This document shows, one piece after another, positions 8,055 to 16,040 of a stretch of 64,000 nucleotides of DNA; position 1 is the first letter of the stretch, and each line of letters starts with the position of its first letter. The notes under the pieces were generated by a model that saw only the letters and a program-made list of their open reading frames with translations, ran no database searches and was not told the DNA's origin. The DNA comes from Promicromonospora umidemergens. GTDB taxonomy: Bacteria > Actinomycetota > Actinomycetes > Actinomycetales > Cellulomonadaceae. The translations under genes were made by a program, and so were the position numbers. Location: positions 423,458-487,457 of the forward strand of contig NZ_JAMTCT010000002.1 in NCBI RefSeq assembly GCF_024171995.1, given 5' to 3'.

Positions 8055-9490
8055 GAGCCCGATCCCGTCACGGGCTGTCCGCCCTCAGCACCCGTCGTGT
8101 CGGCGCCGCCGGAGACGACCACCCGATCGCCGACAGACAGTCCTTCGGCCTCCACCACCGCGTACCCGTCGCCGGTGGCCTTGACCGTTACCGCGACCTT
8201 GCCCCGGCCGACCACCGTCACGTAGGCGCCGTCCGGATCCTCACGGAGCGCGACCACAGGGACGCTCAGGCCGTCGGCCTTGGGCGCCACGGCTTCCAGA
8301 CCCGAGGCAACCAGCGTGTCGCCGTCCGTGAACTCGGGCGTCCCCTCGAAGACGACCGTCACGTCGTAACCCGGCAATCCGCCCGGGGTACCCGCATCGG
8401 GTTGCCGGAACTCGCTCACCTGCCGCACCACTCCCCTGACGACCGTGCTCTGGTCGGTGATGGCCCGTACCTCGACCTCGCCGCCGGCCGGAAAGCCGTC
8501 CTTGGACGCCATCGGCACCCGCAGGACCAGACTTGGCCGTCCGACGCGGAGAGTACCGAGGTCCCCGCCGCCGACCGGTTCGACCGTGCTGGCTGCGCCG
8601 TCGTCACTCTCTGACTCCCCGCCCGTGACGCCGCCCCCACCGAGCTCCGCTCCGACCTGCGCAGCCGACACGACCTTCACCGCCACGTCAGGCAGCCGGA
8701 CGATCTCCGCGACACGAAACGGGGTCAGCGCATCGAACCGCGCCTCGTCCAGCTCAGCACGCGCCTCGGCGATGCTGTTCTCCACGGCGGCGACCGCCGA
8801 GCGATCCACTGCGTCGGGCCCCATCGACTCGTCCGCGGAGACTCCAGCACCGGACTGACCCTCGTCCGACAAGGCATCGTCCTGAGTGCTGGAGACGACC
8901 GGCGGCCGAGCGGCGAGCGTCTCCTCAAGCATGGTCTCCGCCTGCTCGACCGCTTCGACGAGCTCATCATCGACAGGCACGGAGTACCCCCGGTTGGAAT
9001 AGAGCGCCTTGACCGCGCCAGCGGTTCCAGCACCATAGGCGCCGTCGCTACGACCCTGGTACAGATCGAGTGCCCGCAACGCATCCTGCAGCGCTGCCAC
9101 ATCCGGCCCTTCGTCTCCGGGAGCCAGATCCCGGTAGAGCCGGAAGGGTGTCGCCAGCCCGATCACTGGCCGCCCCGAGACCTCAGCCAGAACCGACCCC
9201 GATTGCACGGTTTCACCCTTGCGCAACACCTGCCTGGTCACGACAGCTGGAACATCGAGCGCAGGCGCTGGAACCGCAAGCGTCGAGCCCGCCGAATAGC
9301 GGCCCTGCACCTCCGTCACATCAGAGTCGAGCGTGCGCTTCTCCACCGGGGCCGTCACCAGTGGATCCCGCTGAGAGTTGGCGACCGCTTCCTCTCATGG
9401 CGACTCGACGAAGGTGCCCAGGCCGAAGGCTGCTCCTACCGCGGCCACTGAGCACGCCGCGGTCACGGCCACCCAGGTAGTCCGCTTCAC
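8051..9490 (-). pseudogene. HlyD/MacA-type adaptor with peptidoglycan-binding domain, interrupted by in-frame UGA
   Basis: Read from the GTG at 9490, which overlaps the upstream lipoprotein stop as GTGA, the frame gives a signal-anchor (residues 1-31, VKRTTWVAVTAACSVAAVG then ..FGLGTFVESP), a UGA at codon 32 (bases 9395-9397), and then without any frame change the complete adaptor (EEAVANSQRDPLVTAPVEKR onward). The adaptor has a split biotinyl/lipoyl-like domain, a PG_binding_1 domain (about codons 118-170, DLAPGDEGPDVAALQDALRA), an Asp/Glu-rich coiled region and a beta-barrel domain. It should link the ABC exporter to the envelope. If translation restarts at GTG 9358 the product lacks its membrane anchor. 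Either a nonsense mutation, read-through, or a sequence error; both operon neighbours are intact. Confidence 0.8.
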
Positions 9491-10419
9491 CGAGTCGGCT
9501 CAGCGACTTCGGGATGGTCAGCGAGGTACGCCTCCGCGGCACTCAGCAGCTTGTCGAGCTCCGCACGCTGGTCAGCGAGCTCTTGTGTGTACGGTGCGAG
9601 AACCTGCGCCTGCGCCTGCGCCCACTCCTTCGCCAACCGCTCAGTGAACTGGGTCTCCTCCTTGCACTGCACCGTCTTCACTGCCAGCTCGATCTGCTCC
9701 TCGTCGATCACCCGGGGATCAGCGCCCTCGACAGATCCAGGAACATCCGCGGCCGGCTCCATCCCAGCCTCGCGATAGCACGCGTACAGCTCGTCGAAAA
9801 GTTCACCTCCGGCTGCACCCTCGATGAACCGGGAATCGACTTCCTCGACTTCCTCCATCCACGGGGCGGAGCCATATTTCACGTCAAGCTCCTTGACCTC
9901 GGGAGAGTCCCAGCAGTCCTCGACGATGGCTTTTTCCTCGTCGGAAAGGTTGCCGTTGACAGCAGACACTTCCGGATTGTTCGAGGAGGCATCACCATGA
10001 CCTTCAGGCATGACCCCGTTGGCCACCAGATCAGCGTCGGTCAGCCAGGGCTCGACGAACCCGTATTTTTCTGCCTGGCGAATCGTCCACGGACCGAAGA
10101 AAGCCTCAGCTCGGTAGGCATTGTTCTCCACATAGCGATCCGTCATGAACCCGACACCCGCTTCGCGAGCGCAGACCGCGGCCGCCGCCCACTGGGCGGA
10201 GGTTATGAGATTGCTGTCCTCCCGGTCCGGGACGGTCCGGTCAAGCGGAAGAATGACTGCGCCAATCTCACGGTCCAGGGTATAGGAAGCGTCAGATCCG
10301 GCCACGGAGTCGGATGAGTTCTCACCCACGGAAACATCCGAGGACAGATCACCGCCCTGACAAGCCGTGAGAGCCAGGCTAGCCACCGCAAGCACGAGCA
10401 TTCCGAGTATTCTGTTCAC
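9487..10419 (-). CDS. Secreted lipoprotein of exporter operon
   Basis: A 310-residue protein starting with GTG 10419 (GAGGTGAT site upstream). Residues 1-20 are a lipoprotein signal peptide with lipobox LTAC; residues 21-200 are acidic and contain paired Cys-containing segments (AAVCAREAGVGF, VEDCWDSPEV, LYACYREAGM, KTVQCKEETQ) that could form disulfides; residues 260-305 form a long helix (LAKEWAQAQAQVLAPYTQEL). I recognise no named family. Base composition is lower in GC than the neighbours, a hint of separate ancestry. As the first complete gene of the adaptor/ABC operon it may be the substrate-binding or immunity component; that is inference. Confidence 0.75.
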   Translation of the reverse strand: MNRILGMLVLAVASLALTACQGGDLSSDVSVGENSSDSVAGSDASYTLDREIGAVILPLDRTVPDREDSNLITSAQWAAAAVCAREAGVGFMTDRYVENNAYRAEAFFGPWTIRQAEKYGFVEPWLTDADLVANGVMPEGHGDASSNNPEVSAVNGNLSDEEKAIVEDCWDSPEVKELDVKYGSAPWMEEVEEVDSRFIEGAAGGELFDELYACYREAGMEPAADVPGSVEGADPRVIDEEQIELAVKTVQCKEETQFTERLAKEWAQAQAQVLAPYTQELADQRAELDKLLSAAEAYLADHPEVAEPTR

Positions 10420-10506
10420 TATGCAATCACCTCTATTAGGGGCCGCCGACCGTTTCTCCGCGTTGGGTGGGCGCACCACGTGCACGCCCACCCAACGCGA
10501 AACGGG

Positions 10507-10701
10507 CTAGCAGTCGTAGAACCACCAGCTGCTGACCGAATCGTTGTGGTTCTCGTTGTACCCGTTGGGAGCGTCGACGGCCTTTCCAGCGCCGTTGCGC
10601 AGGTTCGGGTCGCGATAGTTGCTACCCATTCGCTGCTCGCTCCACAGCGCGAAGATGTCCGCGCTGTTTCCGGCGGTGATGCTGTAATACCGGTTGCACA
10701 C
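10507..10701 (-). CDS. Small Tyr/Asn-rich ORF, possible peptide cargo or remnant
   Basis: A 64-residue frame beginning GTG TGC AAC with no convincing ribosome-binding site and no signal peptide; an in-frame TGA lies eight codons upstream. Composition is far from a random GC-rich shadow: rich in Asn, Tyr, Ser and Trp, with two cysteines at the extreme ends and a closing NENHNDSVSSWWFYDC. The NDSVSS stretch faintly resembles peptidase-inhibitor I36 / beta-gamma crystallin-like secreted proteins. It sits 90 bases upstream of the lipoprotein gene on the same strand. It may be a 5'-truncated secreted peptide gene or an unrelated survivor. Confidence 0.4.
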   Translation of the reverse strand: MCNRYYSITAGNSADIFALWSEQRMGSNYRDPNLRNGAGKAVDAPNGYNENHNDSVSSWWFYDC

Positions 10702-10826
10702 ACTGGGAAAGGTGAAACATCATTGTTCCGACGCTCGCCTCGCCGCAAGGACCCTGGACACCGTACCCCATCAAACCGGGCAACTCGCCCATTTCGCCCA
10801 GTGGACGGCTGTGCCGAAACCGGTCG

Positions 10827-11579
10827 TCAGCCCCGGCGCCGCGAGATCGTCCGCCCCAGCCACACCAGGGGGTCGTAGCGCCGGTCCGCCACGCGCTCCT
10901 TCATCGGGATGAGCGCGTTGTCGGTGATCTTGATGCCCTCCGGGCACACATCGGTGCAGCACTTCGTGATGTTGCACTGGCCGAGCCCGTGCTCCTCCTG
11001 GGCCGCGGGCACCCGGTCGGCGACGTCGAGCGGGTGCATCTCCAGCTCCGCGACCCGCATGAGGAAGCGCGGCCCGGCGAACGAATCCTTGTTCTCCTCG
11101 TGGTCACGGACCACGTGGCAGGTGTCCTGGCAGAGGTAGCACTCGATGCACTTACGGAACTCCTGGGACCGCTCCACGTCGACCTGCGCCATGCGGTACT
11201 CCCCCGGCGCCAGCTCGGCCGGTGGCGTGAACGACGGGATCTCGCGAGCCTTCGCGTAGTTGAACGACACGTCCGTCACGAGGTCGCGGATCACCGGGAA
11301 CGTCCGCATCGGTGTCACGGTCACGACGTCGCCGGGTTCGAACACCGACATCCGCGTCATGCACAGCAGGCGCGGCTTCCCGTTGATCTCCGCCGAGCAC
11401 GACCCGCACTTGCCCGCCTTGCAGTTCCACCGCACGGCGAGGTCGGGCGCCTGGGTGGCCTGCAGCCGGTGGAGGACGTCGAGCACCACCTCGCCCTCGT
11501 TGACCTCGACCTCGAAGTCCGTCAGCGCGCCACCGTCGGTGTCGCCGCGCCAGATCCGGAACGTGCCCGTGTAGCTCAT
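10827..11579 (-). CDS. sdhB: Succinate dehydrogenase/fumarate reductase iron-sulfur subunit
   Basis: A 250-residue subunit carrying the three clusters: a [2Fe-2S] site CKAGKCGSCSAEING...C near residues 55-75, a [4Fe-4S] site CIECYLCQDTC and a [3Fe-4S]-type site CNITKCCTDVCPEGI. It passes electrons from FAD in the flavoprotein to the membrane anchor. Start ATG 11579 overlaps the flavoprotein stop as ATGA. Ordering (small protein, anchor, flavoprotein, Fe-S) matches the Sdh1 type of mycobacteria rather than the classical SdhCDAB. Confidence 0.95.
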   Translation of the reverse strand: MSYTGTFRIWRGDTDGGALTDFEVEVNEGEVVLDVLHRLQATQAPDLAVRWNCKAGKCGSCSAEINGKPRLLCMTRMSVFEPGDVVTVTPMRTFPVIRDLVTDVSFNYAKAREIPSFTPPAELAPGEYRMAQVDVERSQEFRKCIECYLCQDTCHVVRDHEENKDSFAGPRFLMRVAELEMHPLDVADRVPAAQEEHGLGQCNITKCCTDVCPEGIKITDNALIPMKERVADRRYDPLVWLGRTISRRRG

Positions 11580-13630
11580 GCGGTCCCTCCCTCTGGAGCT
11601 GCCGTATTCCCGGGGTGCGCCGCCAGCTCGCTCGGCGTGTAGTACTTCTCGAGCTCGGCGAGGTCGAACAGCGCGAGCAGGTCCTCGCGCATCGGTGCCC
11701 GTTCGGCCGGTCCGACGGCGACCCGCGGCAGCACCGGGTCCACCCCGCCGTCGTGCTCGCCGTCGGGCTCGCCGTCGCGGGCGAGGTGCGTGACGAGGAC
11801 CCGGTGGCGCCAGTCCGGGTCCAGCCCTGGGTGGTCCTCGCGGGTGTGCCCGCCGCGGCTCTCGGTGCGCAGCAGGGCCGACGACGCCACTGCCTCGCTC
11901 ACGACGAGCATGTTCCGGAGGTCCAGCGCCAGGTGCCAGCCGGGGTTGTACTGCCGGTGGCCCTCGACGAACACCTGTCGCACCCGCGTGCGCAGCTCGC
12001 CGAGGCGCCGCTGTGCCTCGGCGACCTCCGACTCCGTCCGGATGATGCCGACCAGGTCGTTCATCATCCGCTGCAGCTCGGCGTGCAGCGTGTACGGGTT
12101 CTCGCCGGCACCGCTCTCTCCGGCACCGTTCGCGCCGGCACCGCTCGCGGCGTCCGCCCCGCTCGCACCACCCGTCCTGGCCGACGGCGGGTCGAACGGC
12201 GCGAGCGTCATCCGGGCCGCCGCGTCGACGTCCGCCGGCCGGACGTCGGGACGGCGGTCCAGGTCGGCCACGTAGTCCGCCGCGCCGAGCCCCGCACGCC
12301 GGCCGAACACCAGCAGGTCGGAGAGCGAGTTGCCGCCGAGCCGGTTGGAGCCGTGCATGCCGCCGGCGCACTCCCCCGCCGCGAACAGCCCCGGCACGCG
12401 GGACTGCCCGGTGTCCGGGTCGACGTGGATACCGCCCATCACGTAGTGGCACGTGGGGCCGACCTCCATCGGCTCGGCGGTGATGTCGACGTCGGCCAGC
12501 TCCTTGAACTGGTGGTACATCGACGGCAGGCGCCGCTTGATCTCCTCGGCAGGCATGCGGCTCGCGATGTCGAGGTAGACGCCGCCGTGCGGCGAGCCGC
12601 GCCCCTCCTTGACCTCGGTGTTGATCGCGCGGGCCACCTCGTCGCGCGGCAGGAGGTCAGGGGTGCGGCGGTTGTTCTCCTGGTCGTCGTACCAGCGGTC
12701 CGCCTCGTCCTCGGACTGGGCGTACTGGCCCTTGAACACGTCCGGGACGTAGTCGAACATGAAGCGCTTGCCGTCCGAGTTCTTGAGCACGCCGCCGTCG
12801 CCGCGCACGCCCTCGGTCACGAGGATGCCCTTGACGCTGGGTGGCCACACCATGCCGGTCGGGTGGAACTGGACGAACTCCATGTCGATGAGCTCCGCGC
12901 CGGCGCGCAGCGCGAGGGCGTGTCCGTCGCCCGTGTACTCCCACGAGTTGGACGTCACCTGGAACGACTTGCCGATCCCGCCCGTGGCGAGCACGACGGC
13001 GGGCGCCGAGAACAGCACCAGCCGGCCCGACTCCCGCCAGTACCCGAGGGCTCCGGCGATGGCGCCGGGCTGGTCCGGGGCGTCCGACGGGCCGGTCAGC
13101 AGCTCCGTGACCGTGCACTCGGCGAACACGCGCAGCCGGGCCTCGTAGTCGCCGGTCTCGGCATGGTCGTCCTGCTGCAGCGCGACGATGCGCTGCTGCA
13201 TGGTGCGCAGCAGCTCGAGCCCGGTCCGGTCGCCGACGTGCGCCAGGCGCGGGTAGGTGTGCCCGCCGAAGTGGCGCTGGCTGATCCGCCCGTCACTCGT
13301 GCGGTCGAACAGCGCGCCGTACATCTCCAGCTCCCAGACGCGGTCGGGCGCCTCCTTGGCGTGCAGCTCCGCCATCCGCCAGTTGTTCAGGAACTTGCCC
13401 CCGCGCATGGTGTCGCGGAAGTGCACCTGCCAGGAGTCGTTGTCGTTGACGTTGCCCATGGCGGCGGCGCACCCGCCCTCGGCCATCACCGTGTGCGCCT
13501 TGCCGAACAGCGACTTGCAGACGATCGCGACCCGCAGGCCGCGCTCGCGCGCCTCGATCGCGGCGCGCAGCCCGGCACCCCCGGCTCCGATGACCAGGAC
13601 GTCGTACTCGTGCCGTTCGATCTCCGTCAA
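11576..13630 (-). CDS. sdhA: Succinate dehydrogenase/fumarate reductase flavoprotein subunit
   Basis: A 684-residue flavoprotein: FAD site DVLVIGAGGAGLRAAIEARE at the start, the covalent-flavin His region (AHTVMAEGGCAAAMG), active-site segment HPTGMVWPPSVKGILVTEGVRGDGG and SNRLGGNSL, with C-terminal helical domain. It oxidises succinate in the cytoplasm and feeds the Fe-S subunit. I use the TTG at 13630 as start since no ATG/GTG fits the conserved N-terminus; this is unusual. Around residues 490-510 a Gly/Ala insert (SGAGA, NGAGE, SGAGE) from three 15-bp units lengthens the linker before the helical domain. Confidence 0.93.
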   Translation of the reverse strand: MTEIERHEYDVLVIGAGGAGLRAAIEARERGLRVAIVCKSLFGKAHTVMAEGGCAAAMGNVNDNDSWQVHFRDTMRGGKFLNNWRMAELHAKEAPDRVWELEMYGALFDRTSDGRISQRHFGGHTYPRLAHVGDRTGLELLRTMQQRIVALQQDDHAETGDYEARLRVFAECTVTELLTGPSDAPDQPGAIAGALGYWRESGRLVLFSAPAVVLATGGIGKSFQVTSNSWEYTGDGHALALRAGAELIDMEFVQFHPTGMVWPPSVKGILVTEGVRGDGGVLKNSDGKRFMFDYVPDVFKGQYAQSEDEADRWYDDQENNRRTPDLLPRDEVARAINTEVKEGRGSPHGGVYLDIASRMPAEEIKRRLPSMYHQFKELADVDITAEPMEVGPTCHYVMGGIHVDPDTGQSRVPGLFAAGECAGGMHGSNRLGGNSLSDLLVFGRRAGLGAADYVADLDRRPDVRPADVDAAARMTLAPFDPPSARTGGASGADAASGAGANGAGESGAGENPYTLHAELQRMMNDLVGIIRTESEVAEAQRRLGELRTRVRQVFVEGHRQYNPGWHLALDLRNMLVVSEAVASSALLRTESRGGHTREDHPGLDPDWRHRVLVTHLARDGEPDGEHDGGVDPVLPRVAVGPAERAPMREDLLALFDLAELEKYYTPSELAAHPGNTAAPEGGTA
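12105..12149. repeat. Three 15-bp tandem units inside the flavoprotein gene
   Basis: Units at 12105-12119, 12120-12134 and 12135-12149 all begin CCGGCACCG. They encode a Gly/Ala/Glu pentapeptide linker between the FAD-binding and helical domains. Confidence 0.9.
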
Positions 13631-13655
13631 GGCCGGGCTCTCTTTCCGCTGGGCG

Positions 13656-14480
13656 TCATCCGATCAGGCGCAGGTCGGTGATGGTTCCGCTGGCGACGAG
13701 CGCCACGTACAGGTCCGTCAGGATGAGGGTCGCGAGCGTGATCCACGCGAACGTCGCGTGCCGCGTGTTGAGCGCGGACACCCACGTCCAGAGCCGGTAG
13801 CGCACCGGGTGCTTCGAGAAGTGCGTGAGCCGGCCGCCCATCACGTGCCGGCACGAGTGGCACGAGGCCGTGTAGCACCACAGCAGCGCGACGTTCACCA
13901 GCAGCACGAGGTTGCCGACGCCCACCACGAACCCGTCGGTGGGATGCCGGAACGCGACGACGGCGTCGTACGTGTTGATCAGCGAGATGAGCACCGCGAC
14001 GTAGAAGAAGTACCGGTGGACGTTCTGCATGATCAACGGGAAACGCGTCTCGCCCGTGTACGTCGCGTGCGGCTCGGGCACCGCGCACGCCGCAGGCGAG
14101 AGCGCGAACGACCGGTAGTACGCCTTGCGGTAGTAGTAGCAGGTCAGCCGGAACAGCAGCAGGAACGGCAGGGTGAGCGCCGCGTACGGGAGGAGCGGGT
14201 GGTCCGGGAGGAACATCCCGAAGTGCGCCGCTCCAGGCTCCGCCGCGCACCCCAGCGACACGCACGGCGAGTAGAACGGCGTCAGGTAGCGCTCGTCGGC
14301 GAAGAAGTACTGCTGCTGGAACGCCCGCACCGTCGCGTACACGATGAAGACCAGCAGGCCAGCCGTGGTCGCGGCGGGCGGCAGCCACCACCGGTCCGAC
14401 CGCAGCGTCCGCGCCCTGATGGCCGCGCGGCCCGGGCTGTCGACGCCTCGTGAGCCGGTGCTCCGGGCGGTCGCCGTCAC
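13656..14480 (-). CDS. Succinate dehydrogenase cytochrome b / membrane anchor subunit (Sdh1 type)
   Basis: A 274-residue integral membrane protein with about five hydrophobic segments (near 35-55, 90-110, 145-165, 185-205, 240-260). Conserved features include HRYFFYVAVLISLINTY and the CHSCRHVMGGR loop, with His residues suited to haem or quinone binding. Its size equals that of the Rv0249c-type anchor of mycobacterial Sdh1 (known family comparison from memory). GTG 14480 overlaps the upstream stop as GTGA. It hands electrons to the quinone pool. Confidence 0.88.
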   Translation of the reverse strand: MTATARSTGSRGVDSPGRAAIRARTLRSDRWWLPPAATTAGLLVFIVYATVRAFQQQYFFADERYLTPFYSPCVSLGCAAEPGAAHFGMFLPDHPLLPYAALTLPFLLLFRLTCYYYRKAYYRSFALSPAACAVPEPHATYTGETRFPLIMQNVHRYFFYVAVLISLINTYDAVVAFRHPTDGFVVGVGNLVLLVNVALLWCYTASCHSCRHVMGGRLTHFSKHPVRYRLWTWVSALNTRHATFAWITLATLILTDLYVALVASGTITDLRLIG

Positions 14481-14764
14481 GACCGGTCGCCGTGGTAGCC
14501 GCCGAGCCCTTCGTCGTCGGCATCGCTGAACATCGCCTCGTCCAGCGGGGTGTCCGGTACGACGACGTGCTCGGGCACGCGGCTGTTCGTCTGCCGCAGG
14601 GGCTCGGCCGACGCGAGCTCTGTCGCGTCGATCTCCAGCCGCTCGAGGTCGTTCATGAGCCGCCGCACCTCCGGCCCGTCGCCGAAGGCGCTGCGCACTC
14701 CGGACACGCTCTGGCGCAGCTGCTCGATCGAGCGGCGCAGCGTGGCAAATTCGGTGGTCGTCAT
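14477..14764 (-). CDS. Small conserved protein heading the succinate dehydrogenase operon
   Basis: A 95-residue soluble protein with a predicted helical hairpin in residues 5-55 (FATLRRSIEQLRQSVSGVRS, EVRRLMNDLERLEIDATEL) and an acidic tail. No catalytic motif. ATG 14764 has GGAGGTGC upstream. It overlaps the anchor gene by four bases, and a similarly small protein precedes Sdh1 in mycobacteria (Rv0250c), so an accessory or assembly role for the complex is a reasonable guess. Confidence 0.75.
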   Translation of the reverse strand: MTTTEFATLRRSIEQLRQSVSGVRSAFGDGPEVRRLMNDLERLEIDATELASAEPLRQTNSRVPEHVVVPDTPLDEAMFSDADDEGLGGYHGDRS

Positions 14765-14956
14765 TCGGCACCTCCTTTGGCGACGCCCCTCACCACGGTG
14801 TGAGGCGCGTCACGACAGACTCTGCCGTGAACGCCTCGGTTAAGCAAGGGCAGCGCGCTGGCCGGCGCGGCCCCGCCGGCGCTAGCCTCGCACCAGCGCA
14901 GCGACCGCGGCCGCGGCCGCGAGAAGTCCTGCGCACGAAGTCCTGAAGGAGGGCCA

Positions 14957-15169
14957 GTGTCAGACGCCGACCCGGCGGACCGACCGCACACCCAGGTGCC
15001 CGTGCCCGACGGCGGGGACGCCGCCTGCTGGCTGTCCGAGGTCTGCCCCGACTGCGGTGCCCTCAACGAGAGCCCGACGGGCCCCTGCTGGCGCTGCGGC
15101 GCCGTCCGTGGCGAGGAACGTAGCGACACGGACGGCGCCGGCGCCGCAAGCTACGGCCCTACCCCTTGA
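14957..15169 (+). CDS. Small zinc-ribbon protein
   Basis: A 70-residue protein with a CPDCG...CWRCG zinc-ribbon (Cys at about 30, 33, 45, 48) flanked by disordered Asp/Pro-rich tails. GTG 14957 has a strong AAGGAGGG site. It is divergent from the sdh operon and its last 11 bases overlap the convergent sugar permease gene. Function unknown; rubredoxin-like or nucleic-acid-binding ribbons of this size are usual. Confidence 0.7.
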   Translation: MSDADPADRPHTQVPVPDGGDAACWLSEVCPDCGALNESPTGPCWRCGAVRGEERSDTDGAGAASYGPTP

Positions 15170-16040
15170 TCCCGGTCATCGTGATGCCCTGGATGAACGT
15201 GCGCTGGGCGAAGAAGAACAGCACGATCACGGGGATCAGGACGAGGGTGCTGACGGCCATGAGGGGGCCCACCGCCGTATCACCCTCTGCTCCCTGGAAG
15301 AACGTCAGGCCCAGTGACAACGTGTAGCTGTTGCTGTCGGACAGGTACAGCAGCGGGCCGAGCAGGTCGCTCCAGGACGCCAGGAACTGGAACAGGGCCA
15401 CCGCCGCGAGCGCCGGCTTGCACAGCGGCAGGATCACCTGGAAGAAGATCCGCAGCTCCCCTGCGCCGTCCACGCGGGCGGCGTCCGAGAGAGTCGTGGG
15501 GATCCCCATGAAGAACTGGCGCATGAGGAAGATGCAGAACGGCACCCCGAAGAACTGGGGCACGATGAGCGGCAGGTACGTGTCGGTCCATCCGATGGCG
15601 CGGTATGCGGTGAACAGCGGGACCATCGTGACGTAGAACGGGATCATCATCGTGGCGACGAGAACCCCGAACAGGGCGTTGCGGAACGGCCAGTCGATCC
15701 GGGCCAGGCCGTAGCCCACCAGGGCGCTCGAGAACGCGGCGCCGATCATGGACGGGATGCAGATGAGCAGCGTGTTGAAGAAGTAGCGGGCGAAAGGGAA
15801 CGCAGAGAGCCCGTACGCGTAGTTGCCCGTCGTGATGACCTCGGGGAACCACTCGATCGGGAACTTGCCGATATCGGCCGCCGTCTTCAGGGATCCGCTC
15901 ACCATCCACACCAACGGCAGGAGGAACACCAGGCTCACGACGATGAGCACGGTGTGCTTGGTGAGGGTGGCGGCGAGGCGCGGCCAGAGGGGGCGCCGGC
16001 GCGAGGCCCTGCTGACCGGTTCTGCGGTGCGCACGCTCAT
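15159..16040 (-). CDS. Carbohydrate ABC transporter permease (MalG type)
   Basis: A 293-residue permease with six hydrophobic segments and the cytoplasmic EAA loop in the form DAARVDGAGELRIFFQVILPL, which contacts an ATPase encoded elsewhere (none is present here; actinobacteria share MsiK-type ATPases). It pairs with the MalF-type permease upstream, whose stop overlaps this ATG (ATGA). Confidence 0.93.
   Translation of the reverse strand: MSVRTAEPVSRASRRRPLWPRLAATLTKHTVLIVVSLVFLLPLVWMVSGSLKTAADIGKFPIEWFPEVITTGNYAYGLSAFPFARYFFNTLLICIPSMIGAAFSSALVGYGLARIDWPFRNALFGVLVATMMIPFYVTMVPLFTAYRAIGWTDTYLPLIVPQFFGVPFCIFLMRQFFMGIPTTLSDAARVDGAGELRIFFQVILPLCKPALAAVALFQFLASWSDLLGPLLYLSDSNSYTLSLGLTFFQGAEGDTAVGPLMAVSTLVLIPVIVLFFFAQRTFIQGITMTGIKG

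Noticed and set aside
9395-9397. Selenocysteine decoding of the in-frame UGA in the adaptor
   Set aside because: No catalytic Cys or Sec site is expected at this place (a linker after the signal-anchor), and I see no SECIS-like hairpin immediately after. Nonsense mutation or sequencing error is simpler.
11615-13681. Long plus-strand open frame over 650 codons opposite the SDH flavoprotein
   Set aside because: It is a GC-rich shadow: low-complexity Arg/Ala/Gly-rich product, no family match, and the opposite strand has a full flavoprotein with correct motifs.
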